A stretch of 64,000 nucleotides of DNA from UTCFX2 sp963827155 (lineage in GTDB: Bacteria; Chloroflexota; Anaerolineae; Anaerolineales; UBA4823): the NCBI GenBank assembly GCA_963827155.1, contig CAWGZV010000002.1, forward strand, positions 1,240,001 to 1,304,000, given 5' to 3'. How positions within the stretch are numbered: the stretch's first letter is position 1; each line of letters opens with the position of its first letter. The position numbers and the translations under genes were made by a program. Positions 36,176 through 44,832 of this stretch are shown here, piece by piece. Under the pieces are notes generated by a model that worked only from the letters and a program-made list of their open reading frames with translations, was not told the origin of the DNA and searched no databases.

Positions 36176-36210
36176 TTGACATTATGTAATGTACATGATA
36201 CTATATGTAC
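36176..36210 (+). promoter_or_regulatory. Promoter with palindromic operator for the DUF2178/Xre operon
   Basis: TTGACA (36176-36181), 17 bases, TACTAT (36199-36204). Inverted arms GTACAT (36191-36196) and ATGTAC (36205-36210) bracket the -10, and further half-sites (ATGTAATGTACAT, ATGTACTGCAT) surround it. The downstream Xre-type regulator is the obvious candidate to bind it. Confidence 0.7.
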
Positions 36211-36256
36211 TGCATAACATACTACAAGTAAAGGATAACGTACTAAGGAGACCGGC

Positions 36257-36709
36257 ATGTCTTACCAGGAAAAAAATATCACCGTGGAATTGATGAGCTT
36301 CAGCTTGATCATGATTTATTTTCTGATCCAATGGATCCCGATGTACCGGACGGAAGGCTTGAATCAGTCGAAGATCTTCAGCCTGTGGATCACCGTGATC
36401 GCGGCGGGGATATTGGTGACGATCATCAGCAGCATCCTAACGAACATTGCGCTCAGCATCGTGCACGCGATCAAGACCCAGGGGCGGGAAGAGGAACGGT
36501 TTATCGAGGACGAGCGCGACAAATTGATCGGCTTGAAAGGCGACCGGGTGGGGTATATCGCATTTTCGATCGGGGTCTTGATTTCGATGCTCAGCTTTAT
36601 GCTGGGACAGCCGGCGCTGATGATGTTCAGCCTGCTGATCTTCTTCTCGCTGGCAAGCCAGATCTTCGGCAGCTTGTGGCAGATATATCTCTACCGACGG
36701 GGGGCTTGA
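36257..36709 (+). CDS. DUF2178-like membrane protein
   Basis: 150 residues, four membrane helices: MSFSLIMIYFLIQWIPMY; FSLWITVIAAGILVTIISSI; GYIAFSIGVLISMLSFMLG; ALMMFSLLIFFSLASQIFGS. A charged cytoplasmic loop EEERFIEDERDKLIGLKG carries the EDERDxLI motif seen in DUF2178-type proteins that accompany small HTH regulators. AAGGAGACCGGC precedes the ATG. The next gene starts two bases after its stop, so it is an operon with the Xre protein. Confidence 0.75.
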   Translation: MSYQEKNITVELMSFSLIMIYFLIQWIPMYRTEGLNQSKIFSLWITVIAAGILVTIISSILTNIALSIVHAIKTQGREEERFIEDERDKLIGLKGDRVGYIAFSIGVLISMLSFMLGQPALMMFSLLIFFSLASQIFGSLWQIYLYRRGA

Positions 36710-36710
36710 G

Positions 36711-36947
36711 ATGGAAAAACGCCAGGTCAGAAACAACATTCGGAAGCTGCGTTTTTACAACGGCGAGCTGACCCAGGAGCAGCTTGCGGAAAAAGTGGGG
36801 GTGACGCGCCAGACGATCATCGCGATCGAAGGCGGGAAGTACGCCCCCTCGCTGGAGCTGGCATTCAAGATCGCGCTGGCTTTTGGGGTGGCGCTGGATG
36901 AAGTGTTCTCCTACACCACGGATGAAGAGGAAAGCAAGCAGAGCTGA
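36711..36947 (+). CDS. Xre-family HTH transcriptional regulator
   Basis: 78 residues: MEKRQVRNNIRKLRFYNGEL, then LTQEQLAEKVGVTRQTIIAI, then EGGKYAPSLELAFKIALAFG. This is a five-helix HTH_3 domain with little else, of the YozG type that pairs with integral membrane partners. It probably autoregulates the promoter at 36176-36210 together with its DUF2178 partner; that is inference. Confidence 0.9.
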   Translation: MEKRQVRNNIRKLRFYNGELTQEQLAEKVGVTRQTIIAIEGGKYAPSLELAFKIALAFGVALDEVFSYTTDEEESKQS

Positions 36948-37069
36948 GTTCACGGTTGGTACGCCAGGCAAGACGGCAGGCTGGATGGTCGGCAAGGTCG
37001 AAATCCAGATCGAGAAATCCCGAATTTAAATAAGCCAGGAACGAACAGATTGAAAGCGAGAACGGAAGC

Positions 37070-37822
37070 ATGAGAAAAAGCGAGCGGTTTTGGGACTTTT
37101 TAGCCAGGAATTATGACGAGACGGAAGGCAATCCGGCGGAGCGCAAGGATATTGCGATCGTCAAGCGAACGCTCCGCCCTGGAGACACGGTCTTAGAGCT
37201 GGCGTGCGGGACAGGCACGCTGGCGTTAGAGATTGCCGGCGGGGTGAAGGAAGTCCAGGCGATCGATATCTCGGCCAATATGCTCGCTATTGCGAGGCGG
37301 AAAGCAGCCGGCCGGCGAAAAGCCGCCGGACGCCAGGTCGAGAACACTACCTTCATCCATGCGGTGATCGGCGACCCAAGATTTCAAGAAGGTACCTTCG
37401 AGGCGGTGCTGGCGTTCAACATCCTGCACCTGCTGGATGACCCGGACCTGACATTGGAGCGGATCCACAAGCTGTTGAAGCCGGGCGGGCTGTTTATCTC
37501 GAATACGCCTTGTGTTGGGGAGAAAATGAAGGGTTTTTACGGCCTGCTGCTGCCCATCTTGATCCTGGCGAGCAAGCTCGGCCTGTTTCTGCACATCAAA
37601 GATTTTAACAGGAGGGAGCTGGAGCGCCTGGTGGAAGACAGGAATTTTGAGATCCTGGAGAAAGAAAGCTTCTATGAAGAAACAGTGAGCCATCTGATCA
37701 TCGCCAGGAAGACCGAGAACCCGGCATCCGCAAACATCCGATCCATTTCATCGAGGAGAATACCTAATGAAAGCAGTGGTCTACCGCGAATACGGCCCGC
37801 CGGAGGTCCTCCGGCTCATTGA
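37070..37822 (+). CDS. Class I SAM-dependent methyltransferase
   Basis: 250 residues. Motif I is VLELACGTGTLALEIA, the acidic end of strand 2 is VQAIDISANMLAIARRKAAG, and later come FEAVLAFNILHLLDDPD and LLKPGGLFISNTPCVGEKMK. A UbiE/Methyltransf_11-like fold; methyl acceptor unknown. A 15-18-bp tandem duplication encodes RRKAAGRRKAAGRQ next to the SAM-binding loop. The last 18 or so codons overlap the start of the following oxidoreductase, which suggests the C-terminus was extended after loss of an earlier stop. Confidence 0.85.
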   Translation: MRKSERFWDFLARNYDETEGNPAERKDIAIVKRTLRPGDTVLELACGTGTLALEIAGGVKEVQAIDISANMLAIARRKAAGRRKAAGRQVENTTFIHAVIGDPRFQEGTFEAVLAFNILHLLDDPDLTLERIHKLLKPGGLFISNTPCVGEKMKGFYGLLLPILILASKLGLFLHIKDFNRRELERLVEDRNFEILEKESFYEETVSHLIIARKTENPASANIRSISSRRIPNESSGLPRIRPAGGPPAH

Positions 37823-38687
37823 GATCGAGAAACCCCGGCCGAAGGATGGTGAAATATTGGTGAAGGTGCGCGCCACAACGGTGACGATTGGGGACACGAT
37901 CATGCGGAGCCTGCGGATTCCCGGACCGGGCTGGAAACGCCCCTTTTTGCGGCTCTACCTTGGGTACAGCAAACCCAAACGGACGATCCTTGGGATGGAG
38001 CTGGCTGGGGAGGTCGAAGCGATCGGCAAGGATGTGACCCGGTTTAAACCGGGCGACCCGGTGTTTGCTTCGACTTTCGGGGTGAATTTTGGGGGGTATG
38101 CCGAGTATAAATGCCTGCCGGAAGACGGGATGGCGGCGATCAAACCGGCAAACATCGGCTATGAGGAAGCTGCGGCTGCGCCCGGCGGGGGGATGACCGC
38201 GTTGAGGTGTTTGCGTAAAGCGGCGATCCAGCCAGGGCAGCAGGTCTTGATCTACGGGGCATCGGGAGCGGTGGGGACAAATGCGGTGCAGCTTGCCAGT
38301 CATTTTGGGGCTGTGGTGACCGGAGTGTGCAGCGCGGCGAACCTGGAGATGGTGAAATCTTTGGGAGCGGATTACGTCATCGATTATACGAAAGAGGATT
38401 TCAGCCAGCGCAGTGTGCGATATGACGTCATTTTTGACGCGGTCGGCAAGCTGGAGGCGAGGCGGGCGAAAAAAGCGCTCAAGCAGCGGGGTGTGTATCT
38501 CAATGTGCTCACCGATTCGGGCAGCGGCGAAAGGATCGAGGACCTGATCAGCCTCAAAGCGCTGATCGAGGCGGGGGCGGTCAGACCGGTGATCGACCGG
38601 TGTTATCCGCTGGAGGAAATGGCAGCGGCGCACCGCTATGTCGACCAGGGTCATAAGAAGGGCAATGTCGCCATCCAGGTGGCTTAA
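37767..38687 (+). CDS. Zinc-independent MDR oxidoreductase (quinone reductase-like)
   Basis: 306 residues. N-terminal GroES-like domain (MKAVVYREYGPPEVLRLIEI, ILGMELAGEVEAIGKDVTRF) and a Rossmann domain with the GASGAVGTNAVQLA NAD(P)-binding loop and LGADYVIDYTKEDF. No cysteine cluster for structural or catalytic zinc is seen. It reduces activated double bonds or quinones in related proteins. It lies in tandem with a close paralogue and overlaps the methyltransferase gene. Confidence 0.85.
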   Translation: MKAVVYREYGPPEVLRLIEIEKPRPKDGEILVKVRATTVTIGDTIMRSLRIPGPGWKRPFLRLYLGYSKPKRTILGMELAGEVEAIGKDVTRFKPGDPVFASTFGVNFGGYAEYKCLPEDGMAAIKPANIGYEEAAAAPGGGMTALRCLRKAAIQPGQQVLIYGASGAVGTNAVQLASHFGAVVTGVCSAANLEMVKSLGADYVIDYTKEDFSQRSVRYDVIFDAVGKLEARRAKKALKQRGVYLNVLTDSGSGERIEDLISLKALIEAGAVRPVIDRCYPLEEMAAAHRYVDQGHKKGNVAIQVA

Positions 38688-38739
38688 GGATACAGAAAAA
38701 TCTGGCAGGGATGCCGCAATTAAAAAGGAGAATAAGACC

Positions 38740-39738
38740 ATGAAAGCAGTCACATACACACAATTTGGACCACCGGAAGTCTTGAGAATCACCGAAGCGG
38801 AAAAACCGAGCCCGAAGCCAAATGAGATCCTGATCCGGGTGCGGGCGACATCGGTGGGATATGGGGACGTTCTGGCGCGGGACTTCAAAAACCTGCCACT
38901 GAGCGAGTTCAACATGCCCCTACCCCTCTATCTGCCGTCGCGGCTGTATTTTGGGATCAGCAGCCCGAAGGTCAACATCCTTGGGGCCGAGTTGGCGGGG
39001 GAAGTGGAGGCGGTAGGGAGCGAAGTGAGCCGCTTCAAGGTTGGGGACAAGGTCTTTGGATACCTGGGGCAGCGGATGGGCGCCTACGGCGAATATGTCT
39101 GCATGGCGGAAGACGGCTGCGCGGCGCGGATGCCGGCGAATTTGAGCTATGCCGAGGCGGCGGTGATCCCTTACGGGGCGATCACGGCGTTGAGCCTGCT
39201 GCGGAAAGCCGATATCCAGCCGGGGCAGAAGGTGCTGATCTTAGGGGCAAGCGGCGGGATCGGCTCGGCGGCGGTGCAGCTTGCCAGGAACGTCTTTGGG
39301 GCGAAGGTCACGGGGGTCTGCAGCGGGCCGCGGGCGGCGCTGGTGAAGCGCCTGGGAGCGGAGGCAGTGATCGACTATACGCAGGAGGATTTCACCGAGA
39401 ACGGGCAGACCTACGACCTGATCTTTGACGTGCTGGGGAGGAGCTCTTTCGCGGGCTGCAAAAAGTCGCTCAGCGAAAACGGTGTATATCTGCCAGCCAG
39501 CTTTAAGCTGAAGGAGCTGTTTCAAATGCTCTGGACGAAGCTGAGGGGCGGGAAGCGGGTGATCTGCGCCCTGTCGGCGGAAAAATCGGAGGATCTGGAT
39601 TTCATCCGGGAGCTTGCCGAGGCGGGGAAGCTTAAAGCGGCACTCGACCGGAGCTTCCCGATCGAGCAGGCGGCGGAGGCGCACCGCTACTATGAGAGCG
39701 GACGGAAGCTGGGGAATATCGCGCTGATGGGGGGATGA
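38740..39738 (+). CDS. Zinc-independent MDR oxidoreductase, paralogue
   Basis: 332 residues from MKAVTYTQFGPPEVLRITEA. The open frame begins earlier, but AAAAAGGAGAATAAGACC marks this ATG. GroES-like domain with VNILGAELAGEVEAVGSEVS, Rossmann loop GASGGIGSAAVQLA and LGAEAVIDYTQEDF. About half the residues match the preceding gene, so a tandem duplication followed by divergence is likely. The two reductases and the methyltransferase run in one direction toward the converging P450 gene. Confidence 0.85.
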   Translation: MKAVTYTQFGPPEVLRITEAEKPSPKPNEILIRVRATSVGYGDVLARDFKNLPLSEFNMPLPLYLPSRLYFGISSPKVNILGAELAGEVEAVGSEVSRFKVGDKVFGYLGQRMGAYGEYVCMAEDGCAARMPANLSYAEAAVIPYGAITALSLLRKADIQPGQKVLILGASGGIGSAAVQLARNVFGAKVTGVCSGPRAALVKRLGAEAVIDYTQEDFTENGQTYDLIFDVLGRSSFAGCKKSLSENGVYLPASFKLKELFQMLWTKLRGGKRVICALSAEKSEDLDFIRELAEAGKLKAALDRSFPIEQAAEAHRYYESGRKLGNIALMGG

Positions 39739-39775
39739 AGCAAGGGGGAGCCGATAAAGTTAACTAGAATTATTT

Positions 39776-41148
39776 TCACCTATCTTTCAAACGCATCCAC
39801 ATCCCGCCCTTGGGGCGGAGGGTGACTTGCGGATCGGTGAGCACAGTGCGGGTCGGGTCCAGCTCGAATTGAAAGCGCCGCGCCAGCATCGGCAAAACCA
39901 ACTGCAGCTCCAGCAGGGCGAAGCTGCTGCCGATGCACAGGCGCGGCCCGCCGCCGAAGGGGAAGAAGGCAAAGCGTGGGCGGTCCTGGCTTCGTTCCGG
40001 GCTGAAGCGCTCCGGGTCGAAAACCTCCGGGTTCTGCCAAAACTGGGGATGGCGGTGGGTGGCCCACTGCGAAAGCGTCAGGGTCGTGCCGGCGGGGATG
40101 CGGTAGCCGCCGATTTCGTCGTCTGCCAGCGCCTTCCGAAAGGTGAGCCAGCCCGGCGGATAGAGCCGGAGGGATTCGTCGATGACCATGCGGGTGTACG
40201 GCATACTGGTCAGGTCTTCCAATGTGGGGGTCCGGTCTGCTAAGACTTCATCGACCTCACGGAGCAGGCGGGCTTCTGCCTCGGGGTGCTGGCTGAGCAG
40301 GTAAAGCGTCCAGGTCAAAGCCGAAGCGGTGGTCTCATGCCCGGCTACCAGCAGGGTGACCGCTTCATCGCGCAGCTGAACGTCGGTCATCCGGGCGGTC
40401 TTGCCATCTGGGGTTTCAGCGCCTTCATCGGTAGCCTGGATCAGCATCGAAAGCAGATCGCCAGGCAGGTCGGGATTGCGGCGGCGCTCGTCGATCAATG
40501 AAAAGACGATCTTATCCAAATATTGACGAGCTGTCGTGAAGCGCCGGTTGTAAGGGGTCGGGACGCCCGGCGGAGGGTACCATGGGCGCTCGAAGCGGTA
40601 GCCCATATCTTCCATTAAAAAGGCGATGTTTGCAGCGATCGTACCGTCTGGGTCGCTCAGGCGTGCTCCGAACAGCGCCCGGGTGACCATTTCCAGGCTC
40701 AAGTCCAGCATCTCGCCCATCAGGTTAAAGGACAGCCCATTCAGGCGGGTCTTCTCCCACCGGTCGATGGTCGCCTGCGCTTCTTCGCAGATCATCCCGC
40801 TTAAGGCATTAATCTTCTGACGGTGGAAGGCGGGCTGCATCATCCGGCGCTGGCGCAGCCAGAAGTCGCCATTGGATATGACCAGCCCGTTGCCCATCAG
40901 GTAGCTGAATAAGGCAAATTCTCGGGTATCTTTGGAATAATTGCTGTGGTTATCCTGCAAGACATGCTGGACGCCGTCCGGGTGCAAAATGATCACCGAA
41001 GAGAACGGCCCTACCCGGACTCGTGAAACGTCGCCATAGTTGTGCAGCAGGTCGACGATGAAATTTCTCGGCCGCGGTGGATATCCGCGATGCTGCCCGT
41101 GATCAGATTGCCTTTTGGCCCTGGGATTTTCAAACGGGTGCGGTTCAT
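39776..41148 (-). CDS. Cytochrome P450, frameshift near the N-terminus
   Basis: The main frame (40996-39776, 406 codons) has the I-helix AGHETTAS, the ExxR motif ESLR, the PERF region (FDPERFSPER) and the haem loop FPFGGGPRLCIGSSFA with the axial Cys. The natural start is upstream at 41148: MNRTRLKIPGPKGNLITGSI, then a one-base shift near 41070 to NFIVDLLHNYGDVSRVRVGP, joining the main frame. The repaired length of about 457 residues is normal. There is no N-terminal membrane anchor and no fused reductase. It is downstream of, and on the same strand as, the two small Cys-containing peptides; substrate unknown. Confidence 0.85.
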
Positions 41149-41392
41149 CTGCCTGATCTTTCCATTGTCTCGAGGGGTTTGGGCGGCGCCGCCCGGACAG
41201 CTCGAAGTTAATAATTATGGAGAATGTAGATCGTTATGCTTATGATCGCATTATACTGCCATTTCGATTGGGCCATAGTGACCGGTGCAGCAGGAGTTGG
41301 TTATCGTGGGGGAGGACAAGGGGCCGGGAGGAATTTCAAGGGTGATTTAGGATGAGATTGCCATTTCCCTTCAAGAAGTGCATTGACAATAC

Positions 41393-41500
41393 CCATGTCA
41401 TTGCGAGGAGCGCAGCGACGAAGCAATCTACGGACTTGCGGCTGCCGAGAGGGCTTGCCCACGAAGTACGCGTGGCGCAAAGGATGCTCGCAATGACAGG
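41393..41500 (+). repeat. REP-type element and diverged partner
   Basis: TGTCATTGCGAGGAGCGCAG then CGACGAAGCAATCT, and an inverted partial copy (GATGCTCGCAATGACAG) about 60 bases later. No gene in the 540 bp between the P450 and the first peptide. Confidence 0.7.
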
Positions 41501-41690
41501 GAGAGGGCTCGTGAGGACACTGCACTGGCGCACCGGCTGGGAAGTCCGGTTGATAATAATGACCTCAATATTAATTCAGGAGAATATCCTGATATTCTTT
41601 TTTCCTAGCATCCTCCTTTTTTCCTTGCGGAATTAAATAAGCATGCCCCAGGCAAAATTTTTTGAGAAATATCAGGTCCGACCTAATCGA

Positions 41691-41849
41691 TTAGCACCAA
41701 TATTTCTCGCATCTGGGGTCCCAATAGCATTCCCCAACGATGACGCCGGTGTGCACCTTTAATTGTGGGAATTTAGGCTGCGATCCTTTAATCGCATTTT
41801 GCTGTGGTACGTCGGAGTGACCCTTCAACTGCTGGTTTTTGTTGATCAT
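41691..41849 (-). CDS. Small RiPP-precursor-like peptide 1
   Basis: 52 residues from the ATG at 41849 (AAAGGAG, 9 bases spacing). Residues 1-34 are hydrophilic (MINKNQQLK..., PQQNAIKGSQPKFPQLKVHT) and residues 35-52 are the core-like end GVIVGECYWDPRCEKYWC. Aligned without gaps with the peptide at 42313, half or more of the first 34 residues are identical, but in the tail only G39, C41, D44, C47 and W51 are shared. A conserved leader with a diverged Cys/Trp/Tyr core is the pattern of RiPP precursors. There is no signal peptide, so it could also be a small toxin or regulator. A TATAAT at 41911-41906 lies about 55 bases upstream of the ATG. Confidence 0.6.
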   Translation of the reverse strand: MINKNQQLKGHSDVPQQNAIKGSQPKFPQLKVHTGVIVGECYWDPRCEKYWC

Positions 41850-41890
41850 CACTGCTTGCTCCTTTAAATTTTTGTTCTTGGGTTGCAAGC

Positions 41891-41915
41891 ATAAGCCCGA
41901 AGATGATTATACTCA
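41891..41915 (-). promoter_or_regulatory. Conserved upstream block and promoter of peptide 1
   Basis: ATAAGCCCGAAGATGATTA then TACTCAG on the + strand is matched at 42520-42541 upstream of peptide 2 (ATAAGCCCGAGGATGATTAA then CTCAG). On the minus strand it includes TATAAT (41911-41906). Conservation outside the coding part shows that promoter and gene were duplicated together. Confidence 0.5.
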
Positions 41916-42068
41916 GTCTACTTCATTTGTTATACATATAGCTTATAGCAATCATCTTCACAATCGACATTTTGCTGAGTTTGACCCAAGATGGGTGGGT
42001 GAATTCCAAAACAAATACACGGAGTTAGAGATCTTGACCAGAATATAATATTTCTCGGTTCATTCGGA

Positions 42069-42287
42069 ATGACATGTCAGGGACAGGACCGCCCGGTCGA
42101 CCCCGGCGATCGGGAAGTCTTCCACGATTACACTTTGTACGAGGAAGTAGATGAAAAAAGGGTCCAATCCACACTCAACAATGGATTGGATCCCGCCGCC
42201 AGCCTGGAAAGCGTTCAGCGGGTAGTTGAATTCGGCTTCGCCAGAGGGCCGCGAAGCCGTAAGATTACCCCAAGCGAAATCTACTAA
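42069..42287 (+). CDS. Hypothetical small protein between the two peptides
   Basis: 72 residues on the opposite strand: MTCQGQDRPVDPGDREVFHD, YTLYEEVDEKRVQSTLNNGL, VVEFGFARGPRSRKITPSEI. No family recognised and only a weak ribosome-binding site. The acidic first half and basic last half look protein-like rather than random. It could be a chance frame. Confidence 0.3.
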   Translation: MTCQGQDRPVDPGDREVFHDYTLYEEVDEKRVQSTLNNGLDPAASLESVQRVVEFGFARGPRSRKITPSEIY

Positions 42288-42312
42288 GAAAAATCAGGTT
42301 CCACCGAAAAAA

Positions 42313-42477
42313 TTAGCAACAAACCCATTGATCACTACAATAGTCGTCCAAATGGCATAACCCGATGTGGATATCAGTGTGTACCTTCAATTGTGGGATT
42401 TTGTGCTGTGATCCTTTATTCTCATTTTGCTGTGGTTCGTTGGAGTTTACCTTTAACTGCTGAGTTTTGGTTTGCAT
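42313..42477 (-). CDS. Small RiPP-precursor-like peptide 2
   Basis: 54 residues from the ATG at 42477 (AAAAGGAG, the same 9-base spacing as peptide 1). The leader-like part reads MQTKTQQLKVNSNEPQQNEN, then KGSQHKIPQLKVHT, and the tail DIHIGLCHLDDYCSDQWVCC. Shared with peptide 1 are QQLK, PQQN, KGSQ and PQLKVHT, and in the tail C41, D44, C47 and W51 (C-x2-D-x2-C-x3-W). Too short for ordinary gene finding. It is the more upstream member of the leftward series peptide 2, peptide 1, P450. Confidence 0.6.
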   Translation of the reverse strand: MQTKTQQLKVNSNEPQQNENKGSQHKIPQLKVHTDIHIGLCHLDDYCSDQWVCC

Positions 42478-42933
42478 TGCATATTTCTCCTTTTATCGTT
42501 GTTCATTGAATTGCACGCATAAGCCCGAGGATGATTAACTCAGCCAGCTGCTTTGATGATAAATATAGCATAAAGTAATCAACTTCACAATCGACATTTG
42601 ACATTATCTTTCCCAAAATGGGTGGGCGAATTTCAAAACAAAGGGAGAGAGGGATCCTGGTCAGTGGTTAAGATTTCTCGCTGCGCTCGAAATGACATGA
42701 GGGGGAAAGAAGCTCGAAGTGATACCTAACGCATGTCATTTCGAAGGAGCCAGCCGGAGTCAAATATCTACCACAATCTGTATATATTAGATATAATTCA
42801 TCAGGTTTGGACATTTAATGGTGGGGACGAATTACAGGCACAATTTCCTGGCTGAAGGCTGGCATATACGCAGTCCAGGCGACCAATCTTCTAGCCGCCT
42901 GGACTGCCATTATTTAATCCCAACTCGGGGCGC
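42478..42933. other. Intergenic region upstream of peptide 2
   Basis: Holds the conserved upstream block of peptide 2 (42520-42541), a TGTCATTTCGAAGGAG-type degenerate repeat near 42735, and otherwise no recognisable gene. Confidence 0.4.
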
Positions 42934-44133
42934 TCAACTCGGGAGAATATCCGGTCCGATTTCCGCTCCAACATCTGGCCCTGCTTCCGGTCCGGCATCC
43001 GGTGCGTTCTGCGGTTCGAGCTCCGGTGGGAGGGAGGAGACCGCCTCCAGGGCTTTCAGCTCGCGGTAGGTCAGGGTCCAGGTGCTGGATTGGTAGATCC
43101 GCCACCAGCCGCTGACCAGCAGGATGGGCGAGAACGCCACGACGAAGAAAAAAGGCAGGGCGATGACGGCGGCGAAGAGCCAGGGCCAGTAGCTCGGGGC
43201 GGAGAGCAGGCTGGCGACCCCGGCGGTGAGCAGGGCCGGCAGGACGGCGACAAGCAGCCCGGCGACCGCGGTGAAGATCGAGACGACCAGCAGAGGGAAG
43301 ACCAGGATGAAGAAGAGGATCCCCCAGGCGATCTTCAAACCGACCATCACCAGCCAGACCAGGCCGACGTTTTTCCAGTGGCGCTTTACCAGCGCCCACG
43401 CCAGGCGCAGCGATTCCATCACTCCGGCGCCGTCGAGCGCGACCAGCCGCCAGGCGAAATCACGGAGGACATAGAAGACCACCATCACGACCGCGGTGAT
43501 AAAGATCAGCAAGAAAGCCAGGCCGCTGGCGGCAATGACGGCGCTGAAGATTGTGGATCTCACGCCGCCCAATATGGCGGAGAATACCCACCAGGCTGCC
43601 AGCCCGAGGACAACGAACAACGCCAGCACGGGGAGGTGGACGACGAAGTTGACCAGGAACAGGCGCCAGGCCTGCCGCGACCAGCCGTAGCGCCAGGCCT
43701 GCCTGAACCCGACCTTGAGGCCGGTGAACTCATACTCAGCCACCATGCGGATTGAGGCGGTCTCGGCGGTGTAGCGCAGGAACGCCCCCAGGAGGCTGAA
43801 TAGCAGGACCGCCGCAAAGAAGGTGACCATCAGGGCGATGCCCAGGCGGAACTCCTGGGGATGCTGCTCCTGCAGCTTCTGGAGCGCCCAACCCATCTGC
43901 CTGAGCCCGTCGCCCAGCTTCTCGGCGAAGGTATCCCCTCGCAGACCTTCAAAGCCGCGAGGGACCTCGATGCCGGTAGGCCGCATCGGACGGCGGTTGT
44001 TGAAAAAGCTGTTGAAGCGGGGCATACTGCTGCCGCCGGCGGTGAGGGCGAGCAGGAACCCGAATACCCAGAGCAGCTTGTAGCTCCAGAGGATATGCCA
44101 GGACCGTTTGAGGATTTTTTCGATATTTAACAT
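42934..44133 (-). CDS. Multi-spanning membrane protein in the sigma/anti-sigma operon
   Basis: 399 residues. Starts MLNIEKILKRSWHILWSYKL; then a soluble loop, about six membrane helices (VTFFAAVLLFSLLGAFLRYT; FLVNFVVHLPVLALFVVLGL; LAFLLIFITAVVMVVFYVLR and others) and repeated AWRYGWSRQAWRLFLVNF / AWALVKRHWKNVGLVWLV modules. It ends in an acidic Pro/Gly/Ala tail. The layout resembles DUF975/GDPD-membrane-domain-type proteins. It starts about 60 bases after the anti-sigma gene, so it is probably cotranscribed and may be the target or sensor of that system. Confidence 0.7.
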   Translation of the reverse strand: MLNIEKILKRSWHILWSYKLLWVFGFLLALTAGGSSMPRFNSFFNNRRPMRPTGIEVPRGFEGLRGDTFAEKLGDGLRQMGWALQKLQEQHPQEFRLGIALMVTFFAAVLLFSLLGAFLRYTAETASIRMVAEYEFTGLKVGFRQAWRYGWSRQAWRLFLVNFVVHLPVLALFVVLGLAAWWVFSAILGGVRSTIFSAVIAASGLAFLLIFITAVVMVVFYVLRDFAWRLVALDGAGVMESLRLAWALVKRHWKNVGLVWLVMVGLKIAWGILFFILVFPLLVVSIFTAVAGLLVAVLPALLTAGVASLLSAPSYWPWLFAAVIALPFFFVVAFSPILLVSGWWRIYQSSTWTLTYRELKALEAVSSLPPELEPQNAPDAGPEAGPDVGAEIGPDILPS

Positions 44134-44193
44134 GGTGCAAACTCCTTAAGGTTTGAATTGCGGATTGGTAATCCCATAAACCGAGCGGCCAGA

Positions 44194-44832
44194 TCAGGCG
44201 GATTGAGACTCAACTCGCCCGCTCGGCAGGTTCAAATTCTGGCGGCGCAGCCACCAGGCCAGCAGCCAGCCCAGATAAAGCGCAGCAAACAGGAGCTGGG
44301 GGACGAGGCTGGAGGCGAGCTGCGACACAAACAGGTGGGCATCGTTCAAGACCGAGAGCAGACCCCAGACCGGAGCGCCCAGCCGGCTGCCAAACAGGCT
44401 CAGGGCGGCGGCAAACCAGCTCATCGCGTAGGACTGGTCGGGGGCAAGGGAGAGGCTCCCGTCCAGCAGACCGGCGTCTGCAGCCAGCGATAGGGCGGAG
44501 GTCAGGCCAAGCGTGATTTCGACGAAGAGCCAGGCGCCCAGCAGCCCGAGCGGGACCAGCCACCAGCCGATTCTGAGCAGGCGGCGGGGTTGGGGCTCGG
44601 CGGGCAGGGGCGGCAGGCGCAGGTCGAGACCCGCGAGGAAGCGGTCGGCGGGGAGAAATTCGCCTTCTAGGGAAGCACTCTGCAGCAGGGAGGAGAGCCG
44701 CCTGGCAGAATCCAGCTCCGCCCGGCAGGCGGGGCACTCAACCAGGTGACGCTCGACCGCCTGCAGCAGCTCCCCACCCAGCTCGCGGTCGTGATAGGCG
44801 CCGATCCATTCAGTGACATGCTCTGTCATCAT
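44194..44832 (-). CDS. Zinc-finger anti-sigma factor (membrane-anchored)
   Basis: 212 residues. The N-terminal anti-sigma domain has H-x3-C-x2-C in ERHLVECPACRAELDSARRL, the ZAS/zf-HC2 signature that clamps ECF sigma factors. Membrane helices follow (WWLVPLGLLGAWLFVEITLG and LVPQLLFAALYLGWLLAWWL). The start overlaps the sigma stop (ATGA), so the two are translated in a coupled way. The normal role is to hold the sigma factor at the membrane until a signal arrives. Confidence 0.9.
   Translation of the reverse strand: MMTEHVTEWIGAYHDRELGGELLQAVERHLVECPACRAELDSARRLSSLLQSASLEGEFLPADRFLAGLDLRLPPLPAEPQPRRLLRIGWWLVPLGLLGAWLFVEITLGLTSALSLAADAGLLDGSLSLAPDQSYAMSWFAAALSLFGSRLGAPVWGLLSVLNDAHLFVSQLASSLVPQLLFAALYLGWLLAWWLRRQNLNLPSGRVESQSA

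Noticed and set aside
37764..38915. 383-codon minus-strand frame
   Set aside because: Antisense to the two MDR oxidoreductases, whose domains and ribosome-binding sites are clear.
43090..43755. 221-codon + strand frame rich in D, Q, E, G
   Set aside because: Antisense to the membrane protein gene; its composition is the complement of hydrophobic codons.
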